Shown: positions 8,542 through 16,091 of the stretch, one piece after another
Layout: every line of letters begins with the position of its first letter
Numbering within the stretch: the first letter of the stretch is position 1
From: a virus
IMG/VR virus record: IMGVR_UViG_3300027762_000029
Span: 1 to 27,723 of that record
Reading direction: 5' to 3' (one strand)
DNA length: 27,723 nt
Program-made: the position numbers and the translations under genes
Notes under the pieces: generated by a model
The model's input: the letters and a program-made list of their open reading frames with translations, nothing else
What the model was told of the DNA's origin: nothing
Databases searched by the model: none

Positions 8542-9693
8542 ATGGCATCACCATATTTAATTGATTTTGACACACTGCTGGCCGCAATATTAGCCGATTA
8601 CCAGAACCTGGACCCGTCCCCGGATATTACCAAAGGGTCGCCAGTATTCATTAAAGCCAGCTGTCTGGCATCGGCTATATGGGGTGTATACAGATTTAAT
8701 GACTGGAACTCCAAGCAACAATTTCCGGATAAGGCGGATACTGAATCCCTGAACCACTGGGGCAGCATCTATGGCCTGCCTAGGATTGCAGGAGAGAGCG
8801 ATGCCGCCTATTCTTCGAGGATCATCAGCATTATCCAGCAACCAAGCGCTGGCGGTACCGAAAAAGATTACGAAAACTGGGCCCTTGAAGCCACACCCAG
8901 CCCGGGGATCCCAGCTAATATAGCTGAAGATTTCCTGCCGACCGCTGTTTCATTAGCGAACAACAATATCGCCTTGGATGGCACCGTGAACAGTCTCGGC
9001 TGGGTCCACGACGACCCGATCGAATTTACCTCCACAGGAGCCCTTCCAAGCCCGTTGGCTGAGGGTACCCAGTACTGGGCTATCCGTGAGGACACCACCG
9101 CCATAAGCGTTGCCAGCGCGTCTGGTGGCTCGGCAATCGATATAACAGACCAAGGGACGGGCGTACACCAGGTCTACCACGCCGCCCAAACAGACGACCC
9201 GAATAATTTTTACAACGACGACGTGGCGGTGACCACGCCCAATTCGACACCTATTGCCACCCAGCCTGGGTATGTGACAATAACGCTGGTTCCGAATGAC
9301 GAGGCGATACTGAATCCGGCTGATACCTATCACCCAGCGGTGGCTGCCCTGGAATCGGTTACTACCGCCTATATCGAGGCGCGCAGACCAGTGACATCTG
9401 GAGTAACGGCGATTGGGGTTGAGGATACAACCACCTATGGTATAGCGCTGTCGTGCAGTCCGATCACGGTTACGGTAACAACGATCCAGAACGATATTTT
9501 AACATATGTAAACGGTCTGCGTCCTGGAGCGGTGCTTTACAAGGTTCAACTTGAAGCTATCGCATTGCGCGATGGAGCTCTGAATGCGTCGGTGACGGCA
9601 CCGACAGGGTGGGACGCCAACGGACGGATAATCCCGGATAGTACAACGGCAATAAGAACGGACAGTGTTTCGATTAATGTTTATTCGGAATAA
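8542..9693 (+). CDS. Mu gp47-like baseplate protein (baseplate J) with inserted domain
   Basis: The 383-residue protein carries the baseplate J pattern: 'SPYLIDFDTLLAAILADYQN' at the N-terminus, 'GSPVFIKASCLASAIWGVY' near residue 32, 'ADTESLNHWGSIYGLPR' near residue 65, 'GESDAAYSSRIISIIQQ' near residue 84, and 'GGTEKDYENWALE' near residue 104. Usually a short strand pair giving 'G-x-V-x-V' follows at once, but here about 85 residues (~134-220) intervene. They hold 'DDPIEFTSTGALPSPLAEG' and 'SAIDITDQGTGVHQV', a small beta module common in phage and bacterial surface proteins. The core then resumes with 'PGYVTITLVPNDEA' and the 'RPVTSGVTAIGVEDTT' strand. Mu gp47 forms the wedge that joins the baseplate to the fibres. 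The SD is AGAGGA. Confidence 0.84.
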   Translation: MASPYLIDFDTLLAAILADYQNLDPSPDITKGSPVFIKASCLASAIWGVYRFNDWNSKQQFPDKADTESLNHWGSIYGLPRIAGESDAAYSSRIISIIQQPSAGGTEKDYENWALEATPSPGIPANIAEDFLPTAVSLANNNIALDGTVNSLGWVHDDPIEFTSTGALPSPLAEGTQYWAIREDTTAISVASASGGSAIDITDQGTGVHQVYHAAQTDDPNNFYNDDVAVTTPNSTPIATQPGYVTITLVPNDEAILNPADTYHPAVAALESVTTAYIEARRPVTSGVTAIGVEDTTTYGIALSCSPITVTVTTIQNDILTYVNGLRPGAVLYKVQLEAIALRDGALNASVTAPTGWDANGRIIPDSTTAIRTDSVSINVYSE

Positions 9694-9698
9694 AATTT

Positions 9699-10220
9699 AT
9701 GGCACATAGTCATTACGAAGTTCTGAAAAAATTATTCCCCGTACGGGACATGACAGGGGAGATAGATAACGACCTGTCAATCGAAGGAAAATACCTGGAC
9801 CTGGCCGATACAACAGCACAGTCCCAGTTAAACCAGTTCTTCCCTGACATGGCAGATGGGTCGGCATTAACCAGTTGGATGGCGTTGACGGACACCACGG
9901 ACCAGACCTCAGCTTTGTATGTAATGGAGCAACTGAAGAAAGTTGACGGATGGATGTCGCCTAATTATTATGTCTCGTTGTGCTCCAGATATGGGTTGGA
10001 TGCGACGGTTTATGAAGGGATAGATGATGTTTTTATTCTTGCGGTGTCACCTATAGCGTCGTCTCTGCCACACGCGGTGTATGATACAACTCATCAGTAT
10101 ACCTGGATTGTCGACACGACAGGAACGATAGATTCGACGGTTAAAGGAATTTTGCAGAATAAAATAATAGACCGTGCCCCAGCGTGGACAAAAGTTTCTT
10201 TTACTGGATCAATAGCATAA
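9699..10220 (+). CDS. Mu gp48-like (YmfQ/DUF2313) tail protein
   Basis: This 173-residue protein directly follows the gp47-like gene, as gp48 does in Mu. The start 'HYEVLKKLFPVRDMTGEID' fits the 'Y-x-x-L-L-x-x-L-x-P' opening of the YmfQ/DUF2313 family, and 'YYVSLCSRYGLDATVYEGID' near residues 90-110 fits its middle. The family's 'D-P-x-T-A-x-x-L-x-x-W' signature is degraded here to 'GSALTSWMALTDTTDQT'. Members sit between wedge and fibre and are thought to help attach the fibre; that role is inferred. Homology is weaker than for the preceding genes, so part of my confidence rests on gene order. The homing endonuclease gene starts ten bases after its stop. Confidence 0.65.
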   Translation: MAHSHYEVLKKLFPVRDMTGEIDNDLSIEGKYLDLADTTAQSQLNQFFPDMADGSALTSWMALTDTTDQTSALYVMEQLKKVDGWMSPNYYVSLCSRYGLDATVYEGIDDVFILAVSPIASSLPHAVYDTTHQYTWIVDTTGTIDSTVKGILQNKIIDRAPAWTKVSFTGSIA

Positions 10221-10225
10221 GGAAA

Positions 10226-10237
10226 TGTACATGTACA
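10226..10237. other. 12-base perfect palindrome at the start of the HNH gene
   Basis: TGTACATGTACA is self-complementary and spans both candidate ATG codons of the HNH gene. It could be chance, an insertion scar or a self-binding site that controls the nuclease; the sequence alone cannot separate these. Confidence 0.45.
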
Positions 10238-10971
10238 ATCATAATTTTATAAACTTATCTAACCAAGTATTTGGTTATTGGAAAGTATTGAAAAAAGACA
10301 AAACAGATAAGTATGGCAATATAGCGTGGATTTGCCAGTGTAAATGTGGTGTGGTGCGGTCTGTACTTTCTAAATCTTTAAGACAAGGTGTTAGCACATC
10401 TTGTGGGAAATGTGGGAAAGATAGAGATGATTTATTTGATAAAAAAATAAACAATTTTAAAGTTTTAAACTTTGAGGGAATAAACAATAAACATCATGGT
10501 GCTATGTGGAAAATAAAATGTTTGTTGTGTGGAAAAGAGGTAATACGAAGTCAGAGTAATATACGAAATCTAAAAAGTTGTGGGTGTATTAGAAAACTAC
10601 CTTATGGGGAATCAGCTTTTAATAGCCTATACGGACAATATAAAAGAGCTGCCACTAAAAGAAATTTAAAATTTGAATTAAATGAAAAAACTTTTAGGCT
10701 CTTAACTAAAAAAAATTGTTATTATTGCGACAAACCCCCCACAAATGTTTCTAAGGGGCATCGACGGAATAAGAATGGATATGTTTCTGAATATGTATAT
10801 AACGGTATCGATCGAGTGAACTCCTCAAAAGGGTATGAAAAAAATAATATTGTTACATGTTGTGGCTCCTGTAATCAAATGAAAATGGATTTATCCTTAA
10901 AAGAATTTAAACAGAACATTTATAAAATTTATAATAATTTAGATTTGAAAAAGGAGTTTACAAATGAGTAG
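10231..10971 (+). CDS. HNH homing endonuclease with two N-terminal zinc-ribbon motifs
   Basis: The protein has two N-terminal Cys clusters, 'CQCKCGVVRSVLSKSL' with 'SCGKCG', and 'IKCLLCGKEV' with 'SCGCI', which are the tandem zinc-ribbon DNA-binding repeats of phage HNH enzymes. The C-terminal nuclease has 'NCYYCDKPP', 'YNGIDRVNSSKGYEKNNIV' and 'CCGSCNQMK'. The first HNH His position reads D-R (GIDRV), a variant I know from other phage HNH enzymes, so activity is not certain. It likely cuts fibre-region DNA in phages lacking the gene. ATG 10231 is preferred over 10225 because AAGGA lies seven bases before it but only one before the other. Base composition is clearly more AT-rich than its neighbours. 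Its last codons contain the SD and start of the next gene (overlap 8 bases). Confidence 0.85.
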   Translation: MYNHNFINLSNQVFGYWKVLKKDKTDKYGNIAWICQCKCGVVRSVLSKSLRQGVSTSCGKCGKDRDDLFDKKINNFKVLNFEGINNKHHGAMWKIKCLLCGKEVIRSQSNIRNLKSCGCIRKLPYGESAFNSLYGQYKRAATKRNLKFELNEKTFRLLTKKNCYYCDKPPTNVSKGHRRNKNGYVSEYVYNGIDRVNSSKGYEKNNIVTCCGSCNQMKMDLSLKEFKQNIYKIYNNLDLKKEFTNE

Positions 10972-11479
10972 TACACATTTTTCTGACGGCCAGCAAGTTA
11001 CCGCGACATTCATGAATACGATTTTTTATAATTCTCATGTCCATGATGGTACGGACGCGGACGGTCACGCATCAAAAATAGATATTACTAGAGACACAAC
11101 TGGAAATATAGCCTCGGATAGAATCGATTGGGTAACTGATGGGTCTTTTATAGCCCAATTTGCAGATTTACAGTATATAGATGTTACCTGCTATTATAAA
11201 ATATTTCCGTCAACATTGTCCGGTATGCCAGAATTTGTACAGCTTTATATCCCCGAAACCGGAGGAACTGTAGGGGAGGAAACCATTATATCATCAACCG
11301 CCATACCAGCGGCAATTCAACCGTCCCCAGGGAAAACTCTTGAGGCATATTTCAAAACCGATGGTACGGAGGAAATGGCTCGTGTAGTGGTGGGCGGGAG
11401 TATAGCTTTCGTCCGTTATGTACCTCCGTGGAAAAATGATACCACAATGTATGAAAATATTTTTACTTATGCGGTATAA
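10964..11479 (+). CDS. Putative tail-associated structural protein (fibre attachment)
   Basis: This 171-residue protein begins 'STHFSDGQQVTATFMNTIFY', followed by 'HVHDGTDADGHASKI' near residue 27. An N-terminal 'F-x-DGQ-x-V-T-A-x-x-x-N' followed by 'H-x-HDG' is frequent in phage tail or fibre proteins that dock on the baseplate; I recognise the pattern but no named family. The rest is beta-rich (FIAQFADLQYIDVTCYY, then 'ARVVVGGSIAFVRYVPPW'). No signal peptide or membrane segment is seen. AAAGGAG lies seven bases before the ATG, inside the end of the HNH gene. It comes immediately before the giant fibre gene, so a fibre-joining or small adhesin role is inferred from position. Confidence 0.5.
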   Translation: MSSTHFSDGQQVTATFMNTIFYNSHVHDGTDADGHASKIDITRDTTGNIASDRIDWVTDGSFIAQFADLQYIDVTCYYKIFPSTLSGMPEFVQLYIPETGGTVGEETIISSTAIPAAIQPSPGKTLEAYFKTDGTEEMARVVVGGSIAFVRYVPPWKNDTTMYENIFTYAV

Positions 11480-11491
11480 AAAAGGAATTCT

Positions 11492-14400
11492 ATGTCATTA
11501 ATAAATCCTATCCATTATACGGTCTACGACCAGAAGGTTCCGAAGGACAGACTGCCCGAAATCAACATTACCTCGGACAGCATGGCCTGGGGAACGATCG
11601 AGATGCAGTTGCCGATCGATGCTTTGGTGTCAACCAGCGCCAAGGTGTGGCAGTTGGCCGTGCCGAGCTATGATCCTTCTCATCTGGATCGGTGGAGCCG
11701 TCTACAACCAGAGATGCTGTCGCTTTATCCAAACATACTCGACCATACATCGGTGCTTTTGGATTCTGGTTATTATAAGTTAAGCTGGCATTTTAATCCT
11801 TCCGACATGACACCGACTGCCGACTCATCAGGTAATTGTCCGTGTTATTCCGTTGAATTTTTTGTCAATGCCGATACATCAGCATCGTCCGATGTTGCAA
11901 CGCCGAAGCTTATCATTCTCATTGAGGATCCGATCGCTTTTACAGGGATTACGGGAATACAGGCAACGACAGGTTCCGTCTTCCAGGGCGAAACAGGTGT
12001 TCAGGGTATAACGGGGATCATCGGATCGACAGGAGTCCAGGGACCGACTGGAATCCAGGGTCACACAGGACTTGGTGTTCAGGGTTATACCGGATTCTAC
12101 GGACAAACGGGAATTCAGGGCGAGACGGGAATTCAGGGCCTGACAGGATTCTATGGACAGACAGGACTTCAGGGAGAAACCGGAATTTATGGTGAAACAG
12201 GAATACAGGGATTAACCGGATTCTATGGACAGACAGGAATCCAAGGAAAAACAGGTTTAGGTTTACAAGGAGAAACAGGACTTCAAGGTGTACCTGGTAT
12301 GACGGGTATTCCCGGTGGAGGGACTGGAGTTCAAGGCCCAACTGGATTTTATGGACAAACAGGAATTCAAGGATTGACTGGTTTTTATGGTCAGACAGGA
12401 ATTCAGGGAGTAACTGGTTTTTATGGACGGACAGGAATACAAGGTCAAACAGGAATACAAGGAACCACAGGGATATCCGGTATAACCGGTTTTTATGGTC
12501 AGACTGGCATTCGTGGAATGACGGGAATAGCAAGCTCCGACAATTATGGAGCAGATTGGGTACCTGTCTGGAAAACAGGTCTACCAGTACTTGGCGGGTA
12601 TGTTTCTGGCCCGCAATCTTTAGCTCTATCCTCCGATGGACGTTATCAATCATTGACACAAGGAATCCCTTACATCGATAGTACATCTACTACCAATGAT
12701 GTGTGGGCAATGTTTAATTCGTCTGACTATGGACAGACTTGGATATTGGATAATACAGATTGGAGTCCGTGTTCAGTTGCCGTGTCAAGTTCCGGAAATT
12801 ATCGTGTTAAAGGCGTGCTCCGATACAATAGTGGTAATATGGGATCAATCTGGACATCCTCTGATTCTGGACAGACTTGGACGGAACGTTTTAATCAAAT
12901 ATTGTATTGGCGACCTCAGTGTTTCATCTCCGATTCTGGACAATATCAAATTGCCACCGGAGGAGGTATATCTACTTTACTGTATGAATCAACAAATTTC
13001 GGCGTAGACTGGTCGGGAAGGGACAGCAGCAGATACTGGTTACGGGCCGCCATGTCATCCGACGCATCATACCAGTTGGCGTCCGTAGCTTCCACAGGAT
13101 ATTTATATAGGTCGATTAACTCAGGAAATGATTGGTCAACCGTATCATCTTCTTTGCAATGGCAGGATGTTGCAGTATCCGGAACAGGACAGTATCAGGT
13201 AGCGACCGCATACAACAACGGAGTTTATACAAGCAGTAATTATGGTCTAACATGGTCGGGACCGAAACCATATCCCACGTCCGAAAACAGAAGAGTTGCG
13301 ATGTCCAAAAGCGGTCAGCATATTACTGTTGCCGACGATAGATATGTCTACAGATCGTCCGATTACGGCGAATCCTTTGTTTATGCCTATGACAGTTCGG
13401 CATCCGTCAGCGGAGTCGCCGAAATAGAAATGTCCGATGGAGGAGGCTTTCAGGTAATTCTTGGCTGGAAGCAGACCTACCCAAGACCGCTCCCAGGATA
13501 TTTTGGAATAATTATTTCTACTTCACAGATTCAAGGCCAGACAGGAATTCAAGGACCTCAAGGCATTCAGGGTACTCAAGGTATAACTGGATTAAAAGGT
13601 CTGACTGGATTCTATGGTCAGACTGGAATTCAGGGAGTAACTGGTTTTTACGGTCGTACCGGAATCCAAGGTACGGGTCAGACAGGACTTCAGGGACAGA
13701 CTGGAATAAAAGGAACTACCGGACTTCAAGGAATTCAAGGAGAAATTGGAAATCTTGGTCAGACAGGTATTGGTGGTCCCACAGGAGTTCAGGGACAGAC
13801 AGGACTTTCCGGTGGAGGAACAACGGGACTTCAGGGTACAACAGGTGTTGGATCACCTACGGGAGTTCAGGGACAGACAGGACTTTACGGTGGAGGAACA
13901 ACAGGTTTGCAAGGACCAACAGGGATTGGATCTCCGACAGGGATTCAGGGACAGACAGGACTTTCCGGTGGAGGAGATACGGGTATTCAAGGTCCAATAG
14001 GACCTGCTGGACAAACCGGATTACAAGGACTTCAAGGACCTGGTGGATCGCAGGGTGTGACGGGCATATTCGGCCTGACAGGCGTTCAGGGAGTAACTGG
14101 ATTTCATGGTCAGACTGGAGTTCAAGGTCTGACAGGGTTTTATGGAAGAACTGGTATCCAGGGCATAACAGGATTCTATGGTCAGACAGGAATTCGTGGC
14201 GTAACTGGTTTTTACGGACAGACTGGAGTACAGGGTCTTACAGGTTTTTATGGGCAGACTGGTGTTCAGGGCATAACTGGTTTCTACGGTCAGACAGGTA
14301 TACAGGGAACGACGGGACCTTCGGGTGGTGGAACGGGTCTTCAGGGACCGACAGGTATTGATGGACAAACGGGAATTCAGGGTCTTACCGGACAAACTGG

Positions 14401-16087
14401 AATTCAGGGTGTAACCGGTTTCTATGGTCGTACTGGAATTCAGGGCTTGACTGGTTTCTATGGACAGACAGGAATTCGTGGCACGACAGGAATACAAGGA
14501 ACCACTGGCTTGGTCGGAATAACCGGTCTGCAGGCTTATACTTATTACGAGATAAAACGCAATTCCGATGCCGATACAACAACCGTATTGGATTCGTATC
14601 TCGAAGATGGAGGAGGGCCGTATTATCCGTCAAATCGCGGAATATCCAATTCAATTTTAGTTGGTCCTGGAATATGGGCTGGGTATACATCATACCGCAC
14701 AGGGATGATAAAATTTAATGATATACCAGACATCCCTATAATAGACGCTAAAATATCTGCTTATCTTATCGGCACACAATTACAACAAGGAGTTGATTCT
14801 TCCGTCATTGTATATCGTTGCTTGTCGGAATGGAAATCTGACGAAACAGATGCCGAAGGAACATTCGGACCGACATGGGATAATCGGGAATACGAAACAA
14901 CAACAGCATGGGACAAAACTGGATGTTCGAGCTTGGATGTCGATATAGATTCAACTCCAATGTGTGTCGCCCATGTACAGATGAATGCCAATGATACAAA
15001 TCCTGGGTATAGGGATTTTCCTTTTACTGATTACGGCGTTTCTTGTATTAAAAGTATGATGTCAGGATCATTGCCTAATTATGGCTTTGCTCTCAAAGAT
15101 ACATCAACAAATAATTATTATGTTTTTTACTCGAGCAATGTAACTGACCCTGCAAAAAGACCAAAGCTTGTACTTAACTATGCTACTCAAGGACCATCTG
15201 GTTCCACTGGTATCCAAGGTGAAACAGGAGTGCAGGGAGTAACTGGTCTTGTCGGACAAACTGGAATCCAAGGTATTCAGGGAGAGATCGGAAATCTCGG
15301 CTACACTGGAATCCAAGGTGAAACTGGACTAATTGGATCTACTGGCTCGGAAGGACAGACAGGAATCCAGGGATATACAGGACTTGCTTTTGGTGCGACT
15401 GGGCTTCAGGGAAATACTGGATTGGTTGGAGAAACAGGTATTCAGGGCGTGACTGGTTTTTACGGTCAAACAGGAATTCAGGGTTTTACAGGTTTCTACG
15501 GCCAGACAGGAGTCCAAGGCCTGACAGGATTCTACGGCCAAACAGGATTGCAGGGTTTAACAGGATTCTATGGAGACACCGGAGTCCAGGGTCTGACAGG
15601 ATTCTATGGACAAACGGGAGTACAAGGACCTCAGGGATCTGGTGGATCACAAGGAGTGACTGGATTCTATGGTCGCACCGGTATTCAGGGACAAACAGGA
15701 ATTCAGGGTGAAACTGGTTTACAAGGGAATACGGGTCTGCAAGGACAAACTGGTATCGTCAGCTTTTCGACATATGGCGGTGCGACTGGAATTATTGGCG
15801 ATGTCGTATTGCCTTATCGCGTTTACTTTGGAGACTGGGCGGTTACAATGGATTCATCAGGCACAATCGACTGTAATATTTATAATACACCATATGCAAC
15901 GCATAATACAGCACCATATCTGATGGGCGTGACTGGCATAGGCATATATGTTGCAGGTGTCAAGGCACAAGGCACTAACTACTGGGGTGGTGTGACAGGT
16001 GCTGCTGGCAATGTCGTGCGTGTCGATGTTAAGGGCACGACAGTGCAGAAGTCAGCAAGTTTACATTTAGGATATTACAGGTGGTAG
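11492..16087 (+). CDS. Giant collagen-like tail fibre with Asp-box and DNRLRE-like domains
   Basis: The 1531-residue protein is built in modules. Residues 1-150 form a beta-rich N-domain, presumably for attachment. Residues ~150-346, ~680-1013 and ~1232-1426 are Gly-X-Y repeats (about 22 G-F-Y triplets in all). Residues ~347-675 hold about six or seven Asp-box motifs (SSDYGQTW, SSDSGQTW, SINSGNDW, SSNYGLTW), implying a beta propeller of the sialidase/Vps10 type, with no identifiable sialidase active site. Residues ~1015-1232 resemble a DNRLRE/CBM96 domain: 'MIKFNDIPDIPIIDAKISAY', then 'YRCLSEWKSDET' and a final 'RPKLVLNY' strand. A 105-residue C-terminal domain ends in 'SASLHLGYYRW', probably the distal head or trimerisation unit. 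SD AAAGGA precedes the ATG. Host binding is inferred, not shown. Confidence 0.85.
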   Translation: MSLINPIHYTVYDQKVPKDRLPEINITSDSMAWGTIEMQLPIDALVSTSAKVWQLAVPSYDPSHLDRWSRLQPEMLSLYPNILDHTSVLLDSGYYKLSWHFNPSDMTPTADSSGNCPCYSVEFFVNADTSASSDVATPKLIILIEDPIAFTGITGIQATTGSVFQGETGVQGITGIIGSTGVQGPTGIQGHTGLGVQGYTGFYGQTGIQGETGIQGLTGFYGQTGLQGETGIYGETGIQGLTGFYGQTGIQGKTGLGLQGETGLQGVPGMTGIPGGGTGVQGPTGFYGQTGIQGLTGFYGQTGIQGVTGFYGRTGIQGQTGIQGTTGISGITGFYGQTGIRGMTGIASSDNYGADWVPVWKTGLPVLGGYVSGPQSLALSSDGRYQSLTQGIPYIDSTSTTNDVWAMFNSSDYGQTWILDNTDWSPCSVAVSSSGNYRVKGVLRYNSGNMGSIWTSSDSGQTWTERFNQILYWRPQCFISDSGQYQIATGGGISTLLYESTNFGVDWSGRDSSRYWLRAAMSSDASYQLASVASTGYLYRSINSGNDWSTVSSSLQWQDVAVSGTGQYQVATAYNNGVYTSSNYGLTWSGPKPYPTSENRRVAMSKSGQHITVADDRYVYRSSDYGESFVYAYDSSASVSGVAEIEMSDGGGFQVILGWKQTYPRPLPGYFGIIISTSQIQGQTGIQGPQGIQGTQGITGLKGLTGFYGQTGIQGVTGFYGRTGIQGTGQTGLQGQTGIKGTTGLQGIQGEIGNLGQTGIGGPTGVQGQTGLSGGGTTGLQGTTGVGSPTGVQGQTGLYGGGTTGLQGPTGIGSPTGIQGQTGLSGGGDTGIQGPIGPAGQTGLQGLQGPGGSQGVTGIFGLTGVQGVTGFHGQTGVQGLTGFYGRTGIQGITGFYGQTGIRGVTGFYGQTGVQGLTGFYGQTGVQGITGFYGQTGIQGTTGPSGGGTGLQGPTGIDGQTGIQGLTGQTGIQGVTGFYGRTGIQGLTGFYGQTGIRGTTGIQGTTGLVGITGLQAYTYYEIKRNSDADTTTVLDSYLEDGGGPYYPSNRGISNSILVGPGIWAGYTSYRTGMIKFNDIPDIPIIDAKISAYLIGTQLQQGVDSSVIVYRCLSEWKSDETDAEGTFGPTWDNREYETTTAWDKTGCSSLDVDIDSTPMCVAHVQMNANDTNPGYRDFPFTDYGVSCIKSMMSGSLPNYGFALKDTSTNNYYVFYSSNVTDPAKRPKLVLNYATQGPSGSTGIQGETGVQGVTGLVGQTGIQGIQGEIGNLGYTGIQGETGLIGSTGSEGQTGIQGYTGLAFGATGLQGNTGLVGETGIQGVTGFYGQTGIQGFTGFYGQTGVQGLTGFYGQTGLQGLTGFYGDTGVQGLTGFYGQTGVQGPQGSGGSQGVTGFYGRTGIQGQTGIQGETGLQGNTGLQGQTGIVSFSTYGGATGIIGDVVLPYRVYFGDWAVTMDSSGTIDCNIYNTPYATHNTAPYLMGVTGIGIYVAGVKAQGTNYWGGVTGAAGNVVRVDVKGTTVQKSASLHLGYYRW
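11941..12530 (+). repeat. Collagen-like repeat block 1 of the giant fibre gene
   Basis: Coding repeats of Gly-X-Y, mostly in 36-base units encoding G-[VLI]-T, G-F-Y, G-Q-T, G-I-Q. Seven G-F-Y triplets occur. The block ends in 'GIRGMTGIASSDNYG', where the Asp-box domain begins. Confidence 0.85.
13531..14530 (+). repeat. Collagen-like repeat block 2 of the giant fibre gene
   Basis: Gly-X-Y repeats between the Asp-box and DNRLRE-like domains, with nine G-F-Y triplets and one G-F-H. It starts with more classical G-P-Q/G-I-Q triplets and contains small breaks, such as 'GIQGTGQTG' near 13663-13690. Confidence 0.85.
13784..13995 (+). repeat. Three tandem 78-base direct repeats (26 residues each)
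   Basis: Units begin at 13784, 13862 and 13940; the third is partial. Each encodes 'GVQGQTGLSGGGTTGLQG' followed by T/P-T-G-[VI]-G-S-P-T. Each unit contains a G-G-G plus T-T that breaks the strict Gly-every-third rule, so these are probably hinges. Confidence 0.85.
15187..15768 (+). repeat. Collagen-like repeat block 3 of the giant fibre gene
   Basis: Gly-X-Y repeats between the DNRLRE-like domain and the C-terminal domain, with six G-F-Y triplets. One unit has G-D-T in place of G-Q-T. Confidence 0.83.
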
Positions 16088-16091
16088 GCGT

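Noticed and set aside
12018-12686. Long minus-strand open frame (222 codons) across the fibre gene
   Set aside because: It is antisense to Gly-X-Y repeats; the repeat codons contain few reverse stops, so long shadow frames arise for free. The translation is low-complexity Arg/Leu/Phe-rich and lacks an SD.
14021-14497. Minus-strand open frames over collagen repeats (also 18214-18753, 15329-15541, 17725-18027)
   Set aside because: All read as periodic Ser/Thr/Leu/Cys strings that are mirror images of the repeat, with no start signals.
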